The position numbers were made by a program, and so were the translations under genes. A DNA stretch of 64,000 bases from Pygmaiobacter massiliensis (GTDB lineage Bacteria > Bacillota > Clostridia > Oscillospirales > Ruminococcaceae). Below the pieces are notes generated by a model, which was not told the DNA's origin, ran no database searches, and saw nothing but the letters and a program-made list of their open reading frames with translations. Position 1 is the first letter of the stretch. Each line of letters opens with the position of its first letter. Of the stretch, positions 51,931-61,472 are shown piece after piece. Location: assembly GCF_900199435.1 (NCBI RefSeq), contig NZ_OAML01000002.1:248001-312000 (forward strand). The letters run 5' to 3'.

Positions 51931-52752
51931 TTATAGAAATTCAGTTTTTATACTTGCTTGCGGCTGGGTGATGGTTTGTATCCAATTATTTTGATTTCCC
52001 TGAGGCGGTTTGCAGAGTACAATACCGACTTCCTTACTACACTCCATGTAATGTTGATTTTTATATTTAATGTTAATATTAAGATGTATTTCATCGGGAA
52101 TTGTTTCGGAGTTTTGAGTGTTACCATTAACTTTAGGAAGAGAGAATATAATAGAAAAAATTTCATCAACAAACACTACTTGTTTCATCTGGTCTATATC
52201 TATATGGGGTGCTTCTTTTTCTTCTTTAAGGTACCGTCTGGAGTTTTTATAGTAACTATAGGTAAAGTGATTAATACGTAAATCAATTATAGGATTATTA
52301 AGAGTTATAAATCTCAGTTTAAATATTTGTCTTTCCACATTATAATCAATTTGATCCTGGCTTTGGACAGAATAATAAAAAAATGGAAAATCTTCTTGAG
52401 ACGGTAGCGCTGTAGAACTGTTAATGTGAATAAGAAAGATTTCGGGTAACAAAGTCAATTTCGTAACACTATCTGATAATTTTTTATATTTTGCACTTTG
52501 CCGGATAGTTACAATGCCCAAAAACACAGCAGTTAAGGCCCCTATATATGAAATCATAAAAGAAAACCATACTTCCTCGCTGAAGGCTGTAATAAATGGC
52601 CGCCAACCAAAAAAACCATTAAACAAAAATTTTTCTAAAATCAAGGGGAGAAATAAAATAAAGAAAATAATTCCTATACTTAATAAGCTTTTTAAAAATC
52701 GCTTTTTTTTAAGGTTCTCAAAAAAATTTAGGAATTCAATAATTTTTTTCAC
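51931..52752 (-). CDS. Two-TM membrane protein of unknown function
   Basis: This 273-residue protein has two hydrophobic segments near the N-terminus (LLSIGIIFFILFLPLILEKF, FSFMISYIGALTAVFLGIV). A soluble beta-rich domain of about 180 residues follows, with LLPEIFLIHINSS, FFYYSVQSQDQIDYN and DEIHLNINIKYKN. It is AT-rich and stands alone between holin and attR, an accustomed place for morons. No family was recognised. Confidence 0.7.
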   Translation of the reverse strand: MKKIIEFLNFFENLKKKRFLKSLLSIGIIFFILFLPLILEKFLFNGFFGWRPFITAFSEEVWFSFMISYIGALTAVFLGIVTIRQSAKYKKLSDSVTKLTLLPEIFLIHINSSTALPSQEDFPFFYYSVQSQDQIDYNVERQIFKLRFITLNNPIIDLRINHFTYSYYKNSRRYLKEEKEAPHIDIDQMKQVVFVDEIFSIIFSLPKVNGNTQNSETIPDEIHLNINIKYKNQHYMECSKEVGIVLCKPPQGNQNNWIQTITQPQASIKTEFL

Positions 52753-53429
52753 AAAAATAAGTCTCCTTAAAATACCAAATTTCGTATTAACATTAGGGCG
52801 TTTTCTTAAACATATTTTACTGTTTTTAAATAGCTGTCACACTTGTAGTCAATTTGCTTGCCTACTCATTATACTTAATAGTTTCTTATGAACATCTCTA
52901 TTTTAAGATTAAAAATGGGGCTATTAAGTGAAGCTCAACCATCGAAGCAAAGGGTACGAAAAAGAAGCTTCCAACCTTCGGTAATCGAGCTTTTATTGAT
53001 TTGTGTTCTATTTGGTGATCTCTAGAGTTTTAATGCTTTATATCGCATATTTTTAAATAATACTTTTCTATATTTATGAATCTTATCTTTCAACACGAAG
53101 CAACTTGCATATCTCTTATATCAATTACTGATATAAGAGTTGGCAAACCGGCAATACCTTTATAATCCATGTTGCGGCACTGATATCTGTTATTACAACG
53201 AACCGAATTTTTTGGTATTATTGCGGCATAAAAATTAAAACATTTACAATTTTTTGCAATTTATTTGTAATTCAGATCATATAGAAATAAATCCTCTAAC
53301 CTGGGTTGAGCGGAAAAGCTTTAATATGGGTAATATTAAGTTCACAAGCCTCAAATAGGAGTCCGCTGCTAAGCGTGTAAAATCTTTAGATTTTCTGTTC
53401 CTAGGAATTTTAATCTTCACATTGCACAT
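52753..53429. other. Intergenic AT-rich stretch with an 11-bp inverted repeat
   Basis: The only notable element is a perfect inverted repeat CTCTTATATCA/TGATATAAGAG (53113-53123 with 53129-53139) with a 5-nt loop. It lacks a T tail on either strand. It could be a regulatory operator. No gene was seen. Confidence 0.5.
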
Positions 53430-54317
53430 TCATTCTTGCCTTTTCAATTTCACCTCTCTTTTTTCAAGAAATTCTATAACATAATCTAGATGTTCCGGAA
53501 TTATTGTTTTTTCCACAAAACTAAAAATTTTTTCTCCCACTTCTGTGAGAATCACACAGCCCACCGGTAAAGATTCTTGGGAAGTTATTGCTGTAAAAGA
53601 GGTTTGTCCGTAAAGAAAATTTATAAACGGAGACTCCTTTGGATCAATCCGAAGACGATAGCCTACAAAAGAATCATAGACTATCAATCCTAAGCATTGC
53701 AATTCACTTAAAACACTAAAATTTATATTGTATTTTTCTAAATATTCGTAGTTTGGAGGCACTATAACCGTTGGCATCGTCTTACCCCGCTGTGCTTCAG
53801 GGCCGAACGGGGTCAGATATATCGCTAAACTACAAAGTGCTTGAAACGCGTTGCAATAAAAAGGAGTAATTTCTGATAAAATACGAATAATGCGCGGAGG
53901 TGTGCTATTAGGCTTTTGAATCTCGCCAGCCAAAATTTTTCCCCACATAAACTGCAGTTTTTCATCTGAAACAAATTTTGACGCCTCGAAAAAGCGCTCA
54001 AACCATTCTACATTAATAGTTGATTCGAATTCAGAAGATGGACCTAGCTTAACTTGTTTTTCAGCAATCTGAGCAATTGCTATCTGATTTTTCAGATGCT
54101 TATAGGTTGATTTTGTTCTAGCAAGTGCCACCATCTTTGCTTCTGGGGATAAATCACTGGACTTAATCTCCTCTATATAAGTTAATACAGCCTCTTTCTT
54201 TACTCCCCAAAAAGGAAAGCATCTTCCCAACATATCCGAAAGTTTGTTTACACTTTCCTTAGCCACGGTTTCTCCTGCAGCCTTGAAAAATGTCTCGTAA
54301 GTTTCATCCATACACAT
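53430..54317 (-). CDS. DUF2806-type protein
   Basis: This 295-residue soluble protein has the DUF2806 pattern: VEWFERFFEASKFVSDEKLQ, MWGKILAGEIQKPNSTPPR, and a later ITPFYCNAFQALCSLAIYL. The N-terminus is helical (FFKAAGETVAKESVNKLSDML). The C-terminus has VILTEVGEKIFSFVE. GGAGG lies upstream of the ATG. It forms an operon with the membrane protein gene that precedes it on the minus strand by 31 nt. A defence or regulatory role is plausible but not shown. Confidence 0.75.
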   Translation of the reverse strand: MCMDETYETFFKAAGETVAKESVNKLSDMLGRCFPFWGVKKEAVLTYIEEIKSSDLSPEAKMVALARTKSTYKHLKNQIAIAQIAEKQVKLGPSSEFESTINVEWFERFFEASKFVSDEKLQFMWGKILAGEIQKPNSTPPRIIRILSEITPFYCNAFQALCSLAIYLTPFGPEAQRGKTMPTVIVPPNYEYLEKYNINFSVLSELQCLGLIVYDSFVGYRLRIDPKESPFINFLYGQTSFTAITSQESLPVGCVILTEVGEKIFSFVEKTIIPEHLDYVIEFLEKREVKLKRQE

Positions 54318-54348
54318 TTTTTTCCTCCAGTTTTACTCGAAGTCAAAT

Positions 54349-55281
54349 TTACCCTACTTTTGTTTTTATGAACCGCTGATTTATAACTGTTGTATTTTCC
54401 TTAGAAATCTGTGTTTGAATATGTTTTTTTATTTTAATTCCTTCTTGTTCTTGCTCGTATGGACAAACTAAAAAGATATCATTGTTTTCAAAAACAACAA
54501 CTCCTCCGCTAGCCTTTTTCCACTCTTCTTCTTTGGCCTCTATCATATTTAATTTTTCAAGTGATATTGTTTTAAATGTACTTTTACCCATAGCTTCTAT
54601 TCGTCCCATATTCAAGCTCACTGCTACCATCATAAGAAAACTAATTCCTATCATAATTGCTAGGAAACGGAGATTATCTTGTTTTGTGCTCCCCCTTATA
54701 GCTTTGTTCTGATTTCTCATTGCGACTTCTCCTTTGCATTCTGTCCTAAAAAACTTTCTTGAAAGGCGAGAAAGTTTTTCATTTGCCCACGAACACAAAG
54801 TCGGCATATGTGCTACTAATGTTAATGAGAACGCAACCCTTACAGATATATTTATATTATCTACTAAGTTGCTCATAAAAGCGGAGTTGTCTCCTATCGC
54901 TATAAAAATCATAAAAGCAAAAAATATTATACAAAAAAAAGAAAGCATGTACCGAATTAATTTTCTTTTCTTAAAAAAATAAAAAGAAAGTGCATTAAGT
55001 AAAAGCATAATAATAGCTCCACATGTATAAAGAAGAAAGCCATAACTATTTTTTTCTGTAATAGTAATATATGTATTTGAAACACCGAAGTAATTATTGT
55101 AGCTCAAGTTATGAACATAAAGCAGAAACTTAATCATAGTGGAAACAACGGTAACAATAATTGTTCCTGCAAAAACAAAGAGAGCAGGGTTAGTTTCGGC
55201 ATAGTGTTTAATCTTTTCTATAATTGTCCAAAAATCGCTCTCTTTTTCTTCATTTTCCAACAATATTATTTCTTGTTTCAT
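54349..55281 (-). CDS. Membrane protein, operon partner of DUF2806 gene
   Basis: This 310-residue protein has about five hydrophobic segments (ALFVFAGTIIVTVVSTMIKF, YGFLLYTCGAIIMLLLNAL, YMLSFFCIIFFAFMIFIAIG, a middle segment, and FLAIMIGISFLMMVAVSLN). A C-terminal soluble part of about 85 residues ends QTQISKENTTVINQRFIKT. The start has GGAG upstream. It is AT-rich like its partner. No family was recognised. Confidence 0.7.
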   Translation of the reverse strand: MKQEIILLENEEKESDFWTIIEKIKHYAETNPALFVFAGTIIVTVVSTMIKFLLYVHNLSYNNYFGVSNTYITITEKNSYGFLLYTCGAIIMLLLNALSFYFFKKRKLIRYMLSFFCIIFFAFMIFIAIGDNSAFMSNLVDNINISVRVAFSLTLVAHMPTLCSWANEKLSRLSRKFFRTECKGEVAMRNQNKAIRGSTKQDNLRFLAIMIGISFLMMVAVSLNMGRIEAMGKSTFKTISLEKLNMIEAKEEEWKKASGGVVVFENNDIFLVCPYEQEQEGIKIKKHIQTQISKENTTVINQRFIKTKVG

Positions 55282-55511
55282 AACTTCTCCTTAATCGATT
55301 TCACAACTCGCTTTTTTCTTATCAAGTCATCCAGTAAAGCCATCCTCTGCGGCGTATAGCCTAATGTAAGTTTATCACTTAACTAACATATTGGAAAGGC
55401 TATTATTTAAACCCATTGACCAGGTCTCTTCATATTATATTCTAGGTTCTATTGGGAACCTTTGGGCGCAAATGATTATTTTCTTTTTAAATTAAGCTAT
55501 TTTTTTATTTC

Positions 55512-55563
55512 CTCGTAATGAGCAGGTCGCCTGTTCGAATCAGGTCAGTAGCTCCAAGAAAAG
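55512..55563. repeat. attR, 52-bp attachment core
   Basis: An exact copy of the 52-bp core in attL: the tRNA-Thr 3' part from the anticodon loop through CCA and GAAAAG. The bases before it do not match the 5' tRNA half, so this is not a functional tRNA. Confidence 0.95.
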
Positions 55564-55605
55564 ACTACTAAAAATGGCTTATATTAGCTATTTTAGTAGT
55601 CTTTT
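55559..55605 (+). terminator. Terminator that would follow tRNA-Thr in an empty site
   Basis: A perfect 15-bp stem AAAAGACTACTAAAA/TTTTAGTAGTCTTTT lies with four more T at its end. The stem starts in the last bases of attR, as in the prophage terminator at attL. If the prophage is excised, this would terminate the tRNA transcript. Confidence 0.85.
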
Positions 55606-55799
55606 TGTTTGTTTCAAGGAGATTTTGCAACTTTCCATAGTGCCGTTGAGTTCCTCCAAATATCAGTAAATATCGTATACATTGTAATATACATTGTAAT
55701 ATTATTATTGGAATAGATAATATCGTGTGCTATAATAAGCACAAATCACTAGGCTAATCCCCCTATACATTTTTTTATAAGAAGGGTGGCAGTTTTCAA

Positions 55800-57061
55800 A
55801 TGGCCGACGAGAAAAAGATAACAAGGTACAAACGCAACCATGGCGAATGGTGCTTCTATGAATACAAACCCAAGAAATGGGTTGCTCGCAAACAGTTTGG
55901 CAGAAAAGAAAATGGTAAGCCAAACATAAAGGCGTTGTATAGTAACTCTGCATCCGAAGTAAAGAAAAAAGCAAAGATTATGATTTTATGCTTCGCTCTA
56001 ATGGTAACGTAGACTCTACAAAGATGGTTTTTGATAAATATTACAAAAATTGGATGACTACGTACAAATTGCATCAGCTGAAGCCCACAAGCTATGATGC
56101 ATTAGAAGAGTGTTTAGAATGTCGTATTAGGCCTTACCCTATCTTAGCTAAGGCACAGATGTTTAATGTGACAACTCTTCTTTTGCAAAAATATATTAAT
56201 GAACTCGTGTCGTCTCAGAAGTATTCATATGGCACCATCAAACGTACAAAGGTCTGTATTAACAATTGCCTGAAGAAGGCAGTACAACTCAAAGACTTAC
56301 CGTATAACCCCATGGATGGCGTAGAATTGCCATCAGAGGACGTATTGTCTGTCAAAACTAAAGAGATTGAATTTCTTGATGACGACGACATGGAAAAAAT
56401 ATATCTTGAAGCTGGTCGTGTAACCGAACCAAAAGGCGGATATACCACTGCAAAATACTATAAGGCACATAGCACTCGCATATATAGATATGGATACCAT
56501 GTCGTGTTTCTAATGTATACAGGGCTTCGTATCGGAGAAGCCCTTGGCCTAAAATGGGGAGACATCAACTTTACAAAAAAAGAGATGTTAATTAGAGATA
56601 ATATGACCACTTCTTTTGATCGCGACAAAGACGGCGCTCGCATAACAAACACCAAATCAAAAAAGCTAGGTTCTACAAAAACAAAAAAGGGTACTCGTAC
56701 CGTAAGCCTATCGAAGCGTGCTTTAATCGCTTTATGCGAAATAAAGAAGCTCAACGGAGACCATGTTACAAGTACGGACTTTGTTTTTCTAACATCAAAG
56801 TTTACTCCGGTCTCAGACAGAAACATTAGAAGAACTTTTAATGCAATGCAAGAACGCTCAAAAACTCGCATACAAAACTCCGGTTTGCATTGTTTAAGGC
56901 ATACATTTGCCTCTGCACTTTTAAGGCATGGCGTAGATGTTAAGATAGTGTCTGAATTGTTAGGACACGCCAAGGTTAGTACGACTTACGATATATATGC
57001 GCATTTTATCCCGTCTCAAAAGATTAATGCGGTCAGCGTATTAGATAAGGACGACGAATGA
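55800..57061 (+). pseudogene. Second tyrosine integrase, frameshifted
   Basis: The first 213 nt encode an integrase arm-binding domain (KRNHGEWCFYEYKPKKWVARK) that runs out of frame. From about 55980 a second frame carries the rest, with the SAM-like core-binding domain and the catalytic residues TGLRIGEALGL (Arg), LHCLRHTFA (His, Arg), LLGHAKVST (His) and YDIYAHF (Tyr). One missing A in the run at 55965-55970 would account for the break. The gene starts about 240 nt past attR, which implies an older or tandem element at the same tRNA. Confidence 0.9.
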
Positions 57062-57090
57062 AGATTAAACCAGTTGTAAAACGTCACAAT

Positions 57091-57128
57091 AAAAAACAGG
57101 GTTGAGATTGCTCTCTTCCCTGTTTTTT
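57091..57128. terminator. Bidirectional terminator between integrase and excisionase
   Basis: A perfect 11-bp stem AAAAAACAGGG/CCCTGTTTTTT encloses a 16-nt loop between two convergent genes. Confidence 0.88.
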
Positions 57129-57131
57129 ATT

Positions 57132-57344
57132 TTAATTCAGTATTACAGAACCGTACAAATTACGCTCTACCCACTTGTCAAACTGTGCTTTAGGAACATA
57201 GAATTGTCTCCCAATTTTAATCGTGGGGAACGTTTCATTTGTTAAAAGCTCATATAGTTTAGTTCTGCCACATCCCATAATAGATTGGATGTCTTTCGAT
57301 GTGTAGAATTTCTTATCATCTTCCGATTTCTGAGTTAGCAGCAT
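57132..57344 (-). CDS. Excisionase-like DNA-binding protein
   Basis: This 70-residue protein has the excisionase fold: FYTSKDIQSIMGCGRTKLYE, followed by FPTIKIGRQFYVPKAQFDKW. It lies tail to tail with the second integrase and would have served as its excisionase. Confidence 0.85.
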   Translation of the reverse strand: MLLTQKSEDDKKFYTSKDIQSIMGCGRTKLYELLTNETFPTIKIGRQFYVPKAQFDKWVERNLYGSVILN

Positions 57345-57682
57345 TTTATATCTCCTTTTCTTAATTCATGTAGCCAGTTTCGTCCAGACTGGAAACTGCT
57401 TGTATTGAAGGCAATCGCTTTAATAAATTCAGTAGAATTATTAGAGTTAGAGCATCTTTCGACGAAGTATATTTTTATAGACTCATCCACATTTTGATAA
57501 TACACAATATAATTTTCATATATATCCTTATCTGCATTACTAGCTCCCGTGCATACGTTTAAGCAAAATATAATAGTAGTTAAGCATACTGATAAAGCCT
57601 TTGTATGTCAGTCGTTTTATATTGATTGCATTCTTTATGTGTTGAAAATTTATATGGGAATCTCACCCATATAAATTTTATA
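57345..57682. other. Intergenic region with terminator at 57645-57679
   Basis: The only feature is a perfect 14-bp stem AAAATTTATATGGG/CCCATATAAATTTT at 57645-57658 and 57666-57679, just past the stop of the minus-strand recombinase-like gene. No gene was seen in the rest. Confidence 0.65.
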
Positions 57683-58687
57683 CTAGATGTTGGGATGTGC
57701 TTTTTTATAGTCCATCCACTCGCAAAAGTTTACGCATTCTGGATCTAATATCGGTTTCCCAAGACAATTTTCATATGCCCTTTTACGCCCTACAAAACTA
57801 TTTACTTTATGGTCATCTGTATCTTTGATGAATTCATAAACTTTAAGGAAATCTCTTGAATTGAGCAACCTTGTCATACTAACATTCTTTTCACTAAACG
57901 GAGAACTTTTTGGGAACCTTTGCATCGCGTCTTTTCTTTTTTTCGTCATATACCCAACTTGAAAGTTAACTTTAATATTAGGAGTTCCATCGCCTTTTAC
58001 TGTGCTAAAAAGCAACACGTCATTTTTCAACTGATATTGTTTGACAACACCATTTGCACACTCTCGTGCTTCGTATTGCCTATCTCTAAATCGATACAAT
58101 ATCTCAAATAGTATTGGATCTGCAATAACATGCCCACAAGCTGTGTGATTATTTTGGTCTATATCAGTTCTCTTCATTGCGACCATATCATCATAATTTA
58201 ATCCGTACCAAGCCAGTATCATCAGAGTTTGAAGTCCAAGGAACGAGTCTCCAAACTTTCCAATTTCGCTTACATATTGAGCAAACTCTTTAGTAGAGAA
58301 AAAGTATGACGAATATATCGCATTTGCAGAACGATTTAGCTCAGAACGAGTAATCATCATTACTGCATGTGTAGCCGCGTCCGCAAGTGTAATTTCCCCC
58401 CGTGCCGCGCACCAATAAACGTATTCTCTCAATACTGTAATTTTTTTGTAGAACAGCGAAGCCGTTCCCGTCATCTTTGCGCTAAGCAGACACTCAAACG
58501 TCTGTTCATAATTAAACTTGCAAAAATCTTTATCCCACTTTACCTCAAAAGGATAAAACGCAACTTTAAAGAGCGTTGCTGCAATATTTTTCTTATATAC
58601 ACCTGGTGTATCATCATCACCTAGAGATTTTAAAAAACCATTTTTCATCAGTGGATTATATATAGAAATAGATTGGTCTTCTTGCAT
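57683..58687 (-). CDS. Tyrosine-recombinase-like protein lacking the catalytic Arg
   Basis: This 334-residue protein has a SAM-like core-binding portion (YKKNIAATLFKVAFYPFEVK, ASLFYKKITVLREYVYW) and a region aligned with recombinase box I (LMILAWYGLNYDDMVAMKRTDID). The usual Arg of TGLR is replaced by Asn, and the box II His-x-x-Arg and Tyr were not found. It may be a degenerate recombinase or a DNA-binding relative. I start it at 58687, which has GAGGTG 5 nt upstream. It belongs to the decayed region. Confidence 0.55.
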   Translation of the reverse strand: MQEDQSISIYNPLMKNGFLKSLGDDDTPGVYKKNIAATLFKVAFYPFEVKWDKDFCKFNYEQTFECLLSAKMTGTASLFYKKITVLREYVYWCAARGEITLADAATHAVMMITRSELNRSANAIYSSYFFSTKEFAQYVSEIGKFGDSFLGLQTLMILAWYGLNYDDMVAMKRTDIDQNNHTACGHVIADPILFEILYRFRDRQYEARECANGVVKQYQLKNDVLLFSTVKGDGTPNIKVNFQVGYMTKKRKDAMQRFPKSSPFSEKNVSMTRLLNSRDFLKVYEFIKDTDDHKVNSFVGRKRAYENCLGKPILDPECVNFCEWMDYKKAHPNI

Positions 58688-58714
58688 ACTATCACCTCTA
58701 TCAAAGATCATCAT

Positions 58715-59388
58715 ACCTTAAGCAGATATTTCATGCAATACGCAGCTAGGCGAACACTGCAAACATAAACTTCGATAAAGTCCAGTGTGTTTTATGCCTT
58801 GTTCAAACGCTTTCAAAATACACTAGCTTAAAAGCGCCATACCAATAGCTTCCTTATTCCAATCCTTATCCGAAAACTGACCAAGTTTAAATTTCAAATT
58901 AGTCTGATCTACCATAGTTCTTACCCATCAAGGTGCTGTCTTTATCCATATACTTAATTTCTCTACTTGCGCATTTGCCGTGTACCGGAGAATTACTCTT
59001 CCAACACTGTCTACCAAATGGGATACCCTTAACCATTCCCGAATACATATTAAATTTAGCTTTGAGGCAATTGCAGCAAGTTGTTATCTATTTCTTCCAT
59101 AGGCTATACTCCCTTATAAGTTTTGTTGCGGGCTTAGTTCTTCTATGTTTATTATCTTACGGCAAATAAAGAAGTTTGTCAAGAGTTAATTTTCATTGGA
59201 TAAAACAAGTTTTTTACAGAGAGCCCTATTCCACACAGTAATATATTACTTTACGACTTAAGCCTGCCGACCACGTGGAGCTGTCTATCAACATTTTTGA
59301 TAATTAGTATAGCAGTTGTCTTATAACTTTCACATAATAAAATTGTGAAATGTCCTGGTCAAGCATATTTGTAACACCACTGTCTAAT
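58715..59388. other. Low-coding stretch with remnants of small genes
   Basis: On the minus strand a promoter (TTGACA-17-TAAGAT) precedes an ATG whose frame stops after 14 codons. A shifted frame continues with a cysteine-rich segment (TTCCNCLKAKFNMYSGMV, CWKSNSPVHGKCASRE). A 30-codon frame follows at 58823-58915. The pattern suggests a frameshifted small gene. Nothing else was recognised. Confidence 0.4.
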
Positions 59389-60270
59389 TTAGCCCGAATT
59401 GCGTGCCTCTAGTGGTGTCATATAGTTGTTATAGGAATGCGGACGAATCTGGTTGTACCAGAGATAAGCGTACTCGGAAACGGCATAATTGAGCTCCTCG
59501 TCCGTGTTAAAAGTGAATTGCTCAATCAGCTCTGCTTTCAGGCTGTTGTAGTAGCGTTCCATTGGGGCGTTGTCATATGGGCAGCCGGCTCGGCTCATGC
59601 TCTGTCTAATCCCGTGTTCTTCACAAAAAAGGGTAAAGTTCAGAGATGTAAATTGGCTGCCTTGGTCAGAGTGTAAAATAAGCCCGTACGGACGTTTCCG
59701 CTGGGCATCCAACGCTTTGTTCAATGTCTTAATAGCAAGCTCGCTTGTAATCCATCTTCCCGTCTCACTTGCTACCACACGGCGATCGTAGAGGTCGATA
59801 ATCGTGCAATTATATCGTACCATCCCGTTTGAAATGAAAAGATACGTAAAATCTGTGCATCAGACTTGGTTTTTGGCAGAAACCTCGAATCTCTGATTCA
59901 GAAGATTCGGAAATACCTTGTGAGGCTCCCCCTTTTTATAACCAGGCCGCTTTCTGCGGCAGATGCACAGCAACCGCAATTCTTTATTCATATACCGATG
60001 TACCGTGGCCTTGCTTAATGAAATCCTTTTTCGGAGCAGAAAGATTCTCATGCTTCTGTGCCCTAAAATACCACCAGTTTCATGGTAAATAGTCTCTATC
60101 TCTCGGCGAATATCTGCTTTTTTGGCAAGATACTCTGCCGTTTTTCCTTTTAAGTAGTTATAATAAGCATTTGGACAAATGCCCGCGCTCCGTAACATCC
60201 AGCGGATGCCAAACAATAATACACGACTTTTATGCTCCGGCACCAATAGCAACTGGGGTAAATCTGACAA
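59389..60270 (-). pseudogene. IS3-family transposase (OrfB) with internal stop
   Basis: The 882-nt frame carries the IS3/IS150-type OrfB with the helix-turn-helix and HTH_21 part (GGILGHRSMRIFLL, SLSKATVHRYMNK) and the DDE core (LHSDQGSQFTS, GCPYDNAPMERYYNSLKAE). A TGA at 59860-59862 replaces the Trp of NQVWCTDFTYL. The 5' part and the OrfA frame are missing, and no terminal inverted repeats were identified. It is a decayed insertion sequence. Confidence 0.9.
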
Positions 60271-60369
60271 GCTTTTATCATTGCCGAAAAACTTTCTCAG
60301 AAATCTAGGAATATTTCATTGCCGGAGCGTATGTAACTTTGATTAATTTTAGAAGGAGAAAACAAACAC

Positions 60370-61167
60370 ATGCAGAAAGATAGCCAAGAGCCATATTTGA
60401 AAATTTACACACCCCTTTTTAGGGTTTCCCAAGACATGGTGAAACCTTATCTACGTCCAGAGCAGCTGTTGATTTTCACCTCTCTCAAATATGGGGAAAG
60501 CAGACATGGAGAATCACGCGCATCCATTCAGGCCCTATATGAAGATTGTGGGCACGACATATCTTGCCCTTCACGCGCTACATATTACAGGTTCAAAAAC
60601 TATATTCGCGACACCATCCAATTTGCGTATGAAAATCTTGGTTGGACTACGAATGCTGAATTGGATGAAAAGTATAGCAGCATACGAATGTTTAAAGTAA
60701 ACATCTCGGACAGCCCCAAAAATCTATTAGATGGATGCGATAATAGCTTCGCCATGTTGTATGAAGATGAGTGGGAGGTGCTGCGAGACTATGTTAATGC
60801 AAAAAACAAAGGAGTCTTGTTGCAGGTATTCCTCACGATTGTTTCATACATTTATCCGCGCAAACCAGGTCAGACAATTGAATTCTCACCAATGGCCACT
60901 TATATGTCTTTTGAAAGATTAGCAAAAGAAACTAAGCTATCTGCTCCTACTGTTTTGAATGCGGTACACGCACTCGTGGATGCTGGCATGCTTGCTTGCA
61001 ATAACTATGGTAAGTTTGTAAATGACAATGGCGTGATTGTAAATACTCCCAACGTATACGCACGACCCCAAATTGATGGATCCGAAAAAGAGGAAATGTT
61101 TGCAAAGGCTCATTTAATGCTAAAAGCATACAACGTTTCTGACCGTCAACTTCGTTATGAATACTAA
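60370..61167 (+). CDS. Winged-helix protein, replication-initiator-like
   Basis: This 265-residue protein has an N-terminal helical HTH (VKPYLRPEQLLIFTSLKYGE, IQALYEDCGHDIS) and a C-terminal winged helix (MSFERLAKETKLSAPTVLNAVHALVDAGML). It resembles plasmid or ICE replication/partition proteins and phage Rep proteins. GAAGGAG precedes the ATG. It is in the decayed mobile region. Assignment to a family was not possible. Confidence 0.55.
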   Translation: MQKDSQEPYLKIYTPLFRVSQDMVKPYLRPEQLLIFTSLKYGESRHGESRASIQALYEDCGHDISCPSRATYYRFKNYIRDTIQFAYENLGWTTNAELDEKYSSIRMFKVNISDSPKNLLDGCDNSFAMLYEDEWEVLRDYVNAKNKGVLLQVFLTIVSYIYPRKPGQTIEFSPMATYMSFERLAKETKLSAPTVLNAVHALVDAGMLACNNYGKFVNDNGVIVNTPNVYARPQIDGSEKEEMFAKAHLMLKAYNVSDRQLRYEY

Positions 61168-61208
61168 CTAAATATATCTACACCACGCTTGAGGAAGGAG
61201 GTGCACAT

Positions 61209-61472
61209 ATGGCAGTAAAAGAAAACGCAATTAATTGGGACTCCGAAAAGCCTTACGCTACAGTTTACTTTGAGATCCAGAGTTGGATTAATAAGATTAC
61301 TAGGATGGCCGAGGCCAATGAAGAATTTAAAATTATAGCTACCAATACTGATGGTTCTATTTTGGCTCGTATTCCTAAGAAGTGTGTCAAAATTCATTTG
61401 CCCAGGCAGATGTCAGAAGAGGCACGTAAAGCAGCCGGAGAGCGTATGCGGAAAATGCAAACAAAAAATTAA
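61209..61472 (+). CDS. Small protein of unknown function, follows Rep-like gene
   Basis: This 87-residue protein (AINWDSEKPYATVYFEIQSW, KCVKIHLPRQMSEEARKAAG) has GGAGG upstream of its ATG. It ends in a helical basic tail. It follows the Rep-like gene by 41 nt and is probably cotranscribed. No family was recognised. Confidence 0.6.
   Translation: MAVKENAINWDSEKPYATVYFEIQSWINKITRMAEANEEFKIIATNTDGSILARIPKKCVKIHLPRQMSEEARKAAGERMRKMQTKN

Larger units (their letters stand above)
18175..55563. mobile_element. Siphovirus-type prophage integrated in tRNA-Thr
   Basis: This 37.4-kb element is flanked by an exact 52-bp direct repeat. It carries the full set of temperate-phage modules: integrase, repressor with ImmA, antirepressor, recombination and replication genes, and a late regulator. 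Terminase, portal, capsid, head-tail joining genes, tape measure, baseplate, amidase and holin follow. No structural gene is visibly broken, so it may be inducible. Lysogenic cargo occupies three places: next to the integrase, between replication and terminase on the opposite strand, and between holin and attR. The modest tape measure protein (629 residues) predicts a tail of roughly 95 nm by the usual 0.15 nm per residue rule. Confidence 0.95.

Noticed and set aside
55512-55554. Second tRNA-Thr gene
   Set aside because: Only the 3' part from the anticodon loop is present. It is the attR copy and cannot fold into a tRNA.
58823-58915. A 30-codon minus-strand frame as a real gene
   Set aside because: It is too short, its ribosome site is weak and the surrounding frames are broken. 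It is mentioned only as part of the low-coding stretch.
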